Assembly: GCF_016908645.1 (NCBI RefSeq)
Contig: NZ_JAFBEH010000001.1
Location: forward strand, 62,001-126,000
Direction of reading: 5' to 3'
DNA from: Streptococcus loxodontisalivarius
GTDB lineage: Bacteria > Bacillota > Bacilli > Lactobacillales > Streptococcaceae
Length of the DNA: 64,000 bases
Shown: piece by piece, positions 63,821 to 64,000 of the stretch
Numbering within the stretch: the stretch's first letter is position 1
Layout: every line of letters begins with the position of its first letter
Translations under genes and position numbers: made by a program
The notes under the pieces: generated by a model
Seen by the model: only the letters and a program-made list of their open reading frames with translations
The model's database searches: none
Told to the model about the DNA's origin: nothing

Positions 63821-64000
63821 ATGACTGAAATCAAATGCCCGCACTGCGGAACTGCCTTTACCATCAACGAATCGGAATACAGTCAATTACTCAGTCAAGT
63901 CAGGACTGCTGAATTTGACAAGGAAGTAACTGAGCGACTCCATAGTCAACAACAACTCTTGCAACAAGAGGCAGACAATAAGCTTCAAGCTCAGCTATTT
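63821..64000 (+). CDS. DUF2130 family protein, N-terminal part
   Basis: The frame opens at 63821 after AGGAAGTG and stays open to the window end (60 codons seen). The visible start is a zinc-finger-like C-P-H-C-G-T-A-F (residues 6-13) with T-I-N-E-S-E-Y, then the beginning of a Glu/Gln-rich coiled coil. This matches DUF2130 proteins, which are long coiled coils with a C-terminal nuclease-like domain. The rest lies outside the window. Confidence 0.75.
   Translation, partial: MTEIKCPHCGTAFTINESEYSQLLSQVRTAEFDKEVTERLHSQQQLLQQEADNKLQAQLF

Overview
The window is a chromosomal segment of a low-GC streptococcus, most likely from the Streptococcus salivarius group (S. thermophilus, S. vestibularis or S. 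salivarius). The reasons are the gene content (short Gram-positive DnaE, pfkA-pyk-glmS, PyrR-type pyrimidine attenuators, an LPXTG-type surface nucleotidase, an EfeUOB-TatAC iron cluster) and the tmRNA tag, which reads AKNTNSYAVAA. The species is inferred, not proven. Nearly all genes are on the + strand. The - strand carries plsY, a lipoprotein, the tmRNA, a CDF transporter and two AGCS symporters.

Layout. 1-2.5 kb: end of a surface-polysaccharide cluster (LicD, GT2, DUF4422). 2.7-16.1 kb: pyrimidine genes in three blocks (pyrK-pyrD; pyrF-small ORF-pyrE; pyrC). The first two each follow a strong promoter and a PyrR attenuator. Between them lie a Cys-tRNA/Pro-tRNA editing-type protein, a GNAT gene with an early stop, an amidase, an orphan amino-acid transporter pair, a PEBP protein, ung and a MazG-like protein. 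16.2-28.3 kb: cell-wall 5'-nucleotidase, plsY, then parE and parC. These two are separated by a type II-like restriction-modification pair and four small or unknown genes. 28.4-36.3 kb: ilvE, DUF2969, tRNA-Tyr, tRNA-Gln, an S1-domain protein, tRNA-Arg(CCG), a lipoprotein, tmRNA and dnaE. 36.4-44.6 kb: pfkA-pyk, a catalytically degenerate signal peptidase-like protein, glmS with two NagR-like operators, a PhnA-like protein and a full amino-acid ABC transporter. 45-52 kb: MntE-like CDF exporter, two tandem AGCS symporters (the first one read has a tandem glycine riboswitch) and pcrA. 52.3-57 kb: efeO-efeB-efeU-tatC-tatA, in which the Tat system sits beside its likely only client, EfeB. 57-64 kb: a sulfhydrylase, flotillin, HAD hydrolase, tpx, an MptD-like membrane protein, a FUSC-like protein, and a half-size HsdS-like protein followed by the start of a DUF2130 protein that runs off the window.

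The most unusual content is non-coding. A family of exactly 103-bp elements has conserved ends and divergent, self-complementary interiors (two in tandem before pyrF, one directly before parC). A roughly 360-bp family of MITE-like elements has 18-bp terminal inverted repeats and hairpins whose arms change while pairing is kept. There is also a hairpin-array element after 44.6 kb and a cluster of CTTAG-NN-TAAG motifs beside the restriction-modification genes. Other candidates for follow-up are a VbhA-like antitoxin-sized protein without a visible Fic partner, the atypical cytosine methyltransferase, and the HsdS-half/DUF2130 pair. No prophage, CRISPR array, rRNA operon or intact insertion sequence was seen.
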